Assembly: GCA_035456985.1 (NCBI GenBank)
Contig: DATICE010000016.1
Span: 1-7,972 of the forward strand
DNA length: 7,972 nt
Reading direction: 5' to 3'
DNA from: SG8-41 sp035456985
GTDB lineage: Bacteria; Pseudomonadota; Gammaproteobacteria; Burkholderiales; SG8-41
The notes beneath the pieces were generated by a model. It was not told the origin of the DNA. It saw nothing but the letters and a program-made list of their open reading frames with translations, and searched no databases. This document shows positions 5,728-7,972 of this stretch, piece after piece (the stretch's first letter is position 1; every line of letters starts with the position of its first letter). The position numbers and the translations under genes are program-made.

Positions 5728-7972
5728 TTAGCCGCACCAGCGGCGGGCGTTCCTGAACATCCTCAGCCACGGCCCGTCCTCGCCCCAATCGGCGGGGTGC
5801 CAGGAGTTCTGCACGGCGCGGAACACGCGCTCGGGATGGGGCATGATGACGGTGAAGCGTCCGTCGGGCGTGGTCAGCCCCGTGATACCGCCGGGCGAGC
5901 CGTTCGGATTGCACGGATAGGACTCGGTCGGGGCGCCCCGGTTGTCCACGAAACGCAGCGACACCAGCGGCCGCGCCGCCTCCCGCGCCGCCGCATCCCT
6001 GAATTCCGCGAAACCCTCGCCGTGCGCCACCGAGATCGGCATGCGGCTCCCCGCCATGCCGTCGAAGAAGAGCGCGGGCGAGCGCTGCACTTCCAGCATC
6101 ACGAAGCGCGCCTCGAACTGCTCCGAGCGGTTGCGAACGAAATGCGGCCACGCCTCCGCCCCCGGGATCAGCTCGCGGAGGTTTCCCATCATCTGGCAGC
6201 CATTGCATACGCCGAGCGCGAAAGTGTCGGCGCGTTTGAAGAACGCCTCGAAGTCGGCTCGCGCCCGGGAGTTGAACAGAATCGACTTCGCCCACCCCTC
6301 GCCTGCGCCGAGCACGTCACCGTAGGAAAACCCGCCGCACGCCGCGAATCCCCGGTAGTCCTTCAGGCTCGCGCGGCCGGAGATGATGTCGCTCATGTGG
6401 ACGTCGACCGCCGTGAACCCGGCGCGGTCGAAGGCGGCGGCCATTTCGACGTGTCCGTTCACGCCCTGCTCGCGCAGGATGGCGATGCGCGGGCGGGCGC
6501 CGCGGCTCACGTACGGCGCCGCGATGTCTTCTGCGGGTTCGAAAGTCAGCGCGGAATGCAGGCCCGGGTCCCCCTCGTCGAGGAGCCGCTCGTATTCCTG
6601 CCGCGCGCAATCCGGATTATCACGCAGCCTCTGCATATTGAACGTCGTCTCGGACCAGGCGCGCCGCAGCTCGGCCAGCGCCTCGTCAAGGAGCGTCTTT
6701 CCGCCAGCCGTGATGCGCAGCCGCCGCTCAGGGCGGATGCTGCCGATCGTGTGGCACAACGCCCCCAGGCCCGCGCTCGCCAGGATCTGCTTCACGTCCG
6801 CGGCATCCCCCGCCCGCAACTGCAGCACCGCACCGAGCTCCTCGTTGAATAGAAACTCTGCCGCAGGCGCACGGCCCGGAATGCTACCGAGCTCGAGCGC
6901 AACTCCCGCCCGGCCGGCGAACATCATCTCGCATATCGTGGCAAAGAGGCCGCCGTCGGAACGATCGTGGTAGGCGAGTATCCTGCCGTCCCGATTGAGC
7001 TGCTGGACAGCCCCGAAAAACGCCTTCAGCCGCCCCGCATCCACATCCGGCCCCGCATTGCCGGTCTCGCCGTAGACCTGGGCCAGCGCCGAGCCGCCCA
7101 TGCGGCAGAGACCGGCTCCGAGATCCACCAGCACCAGAACGGTGTCCCCGCAGTCGGTTCGCAGCTGGGGCGTCAACGTACCGCGCACGTCAGCGACCGG
7201 CGCGAACGCGGACACGATGAGGGAAAGCGGCGCGGTGACTTCCTTGCGCACGCCGCCGTCGTCCCACGTGGTCTTCATGGACAGACTGTCCTTGCCGACG
7301 GGGATGCTCACTCCGAGCTGCGGGCACAACTCGAGCGCGACGGCGCGCACGGTGTCGAACAGCGCGGCATCCTCGCCGGGATGTCCGGCCGCGGCCATCC
7401 AGTTCGCCGAGAGCTTGATATCGCTCACGTCGGCTATGGGCGCTGCTGCAATATTGGTAAGCGCCTCGCCCACCGCCATGCGCCCCGAGGCTTCCGGACT
7501 GACCACCGCAAGCTGCGTACGCTCGCCCATCGCGAATGCCTCCCCGCGATGGGTGTCGAAGCCCGACAGCGTCACCGCCGTGTCCGCGACCGGCGCCTGC
7601 CACGGTCCCACCATCTGGTCGCGCGCAGTGAGACCGCCAACGGTACGGTCTCCGATCGTGATGAGGAAGCTCTTGTCCGCCACCGCCGGCAGCCGCAGCA
7701 CCCGGTAGGCCGCCTCGCGCAGATCGATGCCCTGCGTCTCGAACGCAGGCAGCTCGCGTCGCCGGCGGGTAACGTCGCGAGTCATTCGGGGTGGTTTGCC
7801 AAGGAGGACCGTTAGCTCCATGTCAACCGGGCGGTTGCCGAACAGCGGGTCGGCTACGACGAGCTGCCCGTCCGCGCGCGCCTCCCCGATCACCGCGAAC
7901 GGGCAGCGTTCGCGCCTGCAAATGGCACGAAAGCGCTCGAGGTCCGACGGGGCTATCGCCAGGACGTAGCGT
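5728..7972 (-). CDS. purL: Phosphoribosylformylglycinamidine synthase (FGAM synthase), C-terminal 747 residues
   Basis: The reading frame is open to the right edge, so the gene is cut at its 5' end. The visible part starts R-Y-V-L-A-I-A-P, and the GTG at 7893 is an internal codon, not the start. PurL converts FGAR, glutamine and ATP to FGAM in step four of purine synthesis, in the cytoplasm. In fragment numbering, the synthetase half shows C-R-R-E-R-C-P-F-A at 18-26, G-G-L-T-A-R-D-Q-M at 112-120, then N-W-M-A-A-A-G-H-P-G-E-D and V-G-K-D-S-L-S-M. The C-terminal class I glutamine amidotransferase domain carries the nucleophile Cys589 in G-V-C-N-G-C-Q and the His712/Glu714 pair in P-H-P-E-R, completing the triad. 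This fused layout of about 1,300 residues is the proteobacterial large form; roughly 550 N-terminal residues lie outside. No frameshift is seen. The stop is TAA at 5728-5730, convergent with the parvulin gene. Confidence 0.97.
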   Translation of the reverse strand, partial: RYVLAIAPSDLERFRAICRRERCPFAVIGEARADGQLVVADPLFGNRPVDMELTVLLGKPPRMTRDVTRRRRELPAFETQGIDLREAAYRVLRLPAVADKSFLITIGDRTVGGLTARDQMVGPWQAPVADTAVTLSGFDTHRGEAFAMGERTQLAVVSPEASGRMAVGEALTNIAAAPIADVSDIKLSANWMAAAGHPGEDAALFDTVRAVALELCPQLGVSIPVGKDSLSMKTTWDDGGVRKEVTAPLSLIVSAFAPVADVRGTLTPQLRTDCGDTVLVLVDLGAGLCRMGGSALAQVYGETGNAGPDVDAGRLKAFFGAVQQLNRDGRILAYHDRSDGGLFATICEMMFAGRAGVALELGSIPGRAPAAEFLFNEELGAVLQLRAGDAADVKQILASAGLGALCHTIGSIRPERRLRITAGGKTLLDEALAELRRAWSETTFNMQRLRDNPDCARQEYERLLDEGDPGLHSALTFEPAEDIAAPYVSRGARPRIAILREQGVNGHVEMAAAFDRAGFTAVDVHMSDIISGRASLKDYRGFAACGGFSYGDVLGAGEGWAKSILFNSRARADFEAFFKRADTFALGVCNGCQMMGNLRELIPGAEAWPHFVRNRSEQFEARFVMLEVQRSPALFFDGMAGSRMPISVAHGEGFAEFRDAAAREAARPLVSLRFVDNRGAPTESYPCNPNGSPGGITGLTTPDGRFTVIMPHPERVFRAVQNSWHPADWGEDGPWLRMFRNARRWCG

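Noticed and set aside
5797..6852. A 351-codon plus-strand open frame across the end of purL
   Set aside because: It is the antisense of the PurL amidotransferase region, with Arg/His/Pro-rich low-complexity translation and no domain.
6967..7815. A 282-codon plus-strand open frame across purL
   Set aside because: It is also a shadow of PurL, which is well conserved in the opposite strand through this stretch.
7894..7972. GTG at 7893 as a start of PurL
   Set aside because: The frame stays open upstream and encodes conserved PurL sequence (R-Y-V-L-A-I-A-P and C-R-R-E-R-C-P-F-A), so the gene continues beyond the window.

Overview
The window is GC-rich, gene-dense chromosomal DNA, most likely from a betaproteobacterium of the Burkholderiales or a close relative. 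Two things point there: the order yciB - bolA-family - parvulin isomerase, convergent with a single-chain large purL, which I recall as characteristic of that group, and a TctA/TctB-type tricarboxylate transporter, a family greatly expanded there. The taxonomic call is inference; no rRNA or other marker is present. I see no insertion sequence, phage gene, CRISPR array or tRNA.

Left part (1-2326, minus strand): a compact operon reads tctB -> tctA -> ketopantoate reductase-family gene, the last cut off by the window edge. TctB and TctA are the small and large membrane subunits of a tripartite tricarboxylate transporter. The periplasmic binding subunit TctC does not lie between or immediately upstream of them. 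Across a 146-bp divergent spacer (2327-2472), a FAD-linked D-2-hydroxyacid dehydrogenase-like gene (2473-3912) runs on the plus strand. Together these look like a small carboxylate uptake and oxidation/reduction module whose substrate cannot be read from sequence.

Middle part (4010-5622, plus strand): yciB (septation protein A, inner membrane), a bolA-family gene starting one base after the yciB stop, and a secreted parvulin-type peptidyl-prolyl isomerase. They probably form one transcript from a promoter just before yciB. The likely -10 boxes of both the dehydrogenase gene and yciB lie so close to the start codons that their mRNAs may be leaderless or nearly so.

Right part (5728-7972, minus strand): the C-terminal 747 residues of PurL (phosphoribosylformylglycinamidine synthase), convergent with the isomerase gene. 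The 105-bp gap between them holds a perfect 7-bp hairpin without a U-tract. The N-terminal portion of PurL lies beyond the right edge.

Overall this is mostly ordinary housekeeping and transport content. I found no convincing undescribed system. The points worth a second look are the tctC-less transporter module with two redox enzymes, the acidic residue in the reductase's cofactor site, and the two start-proximal promoters.
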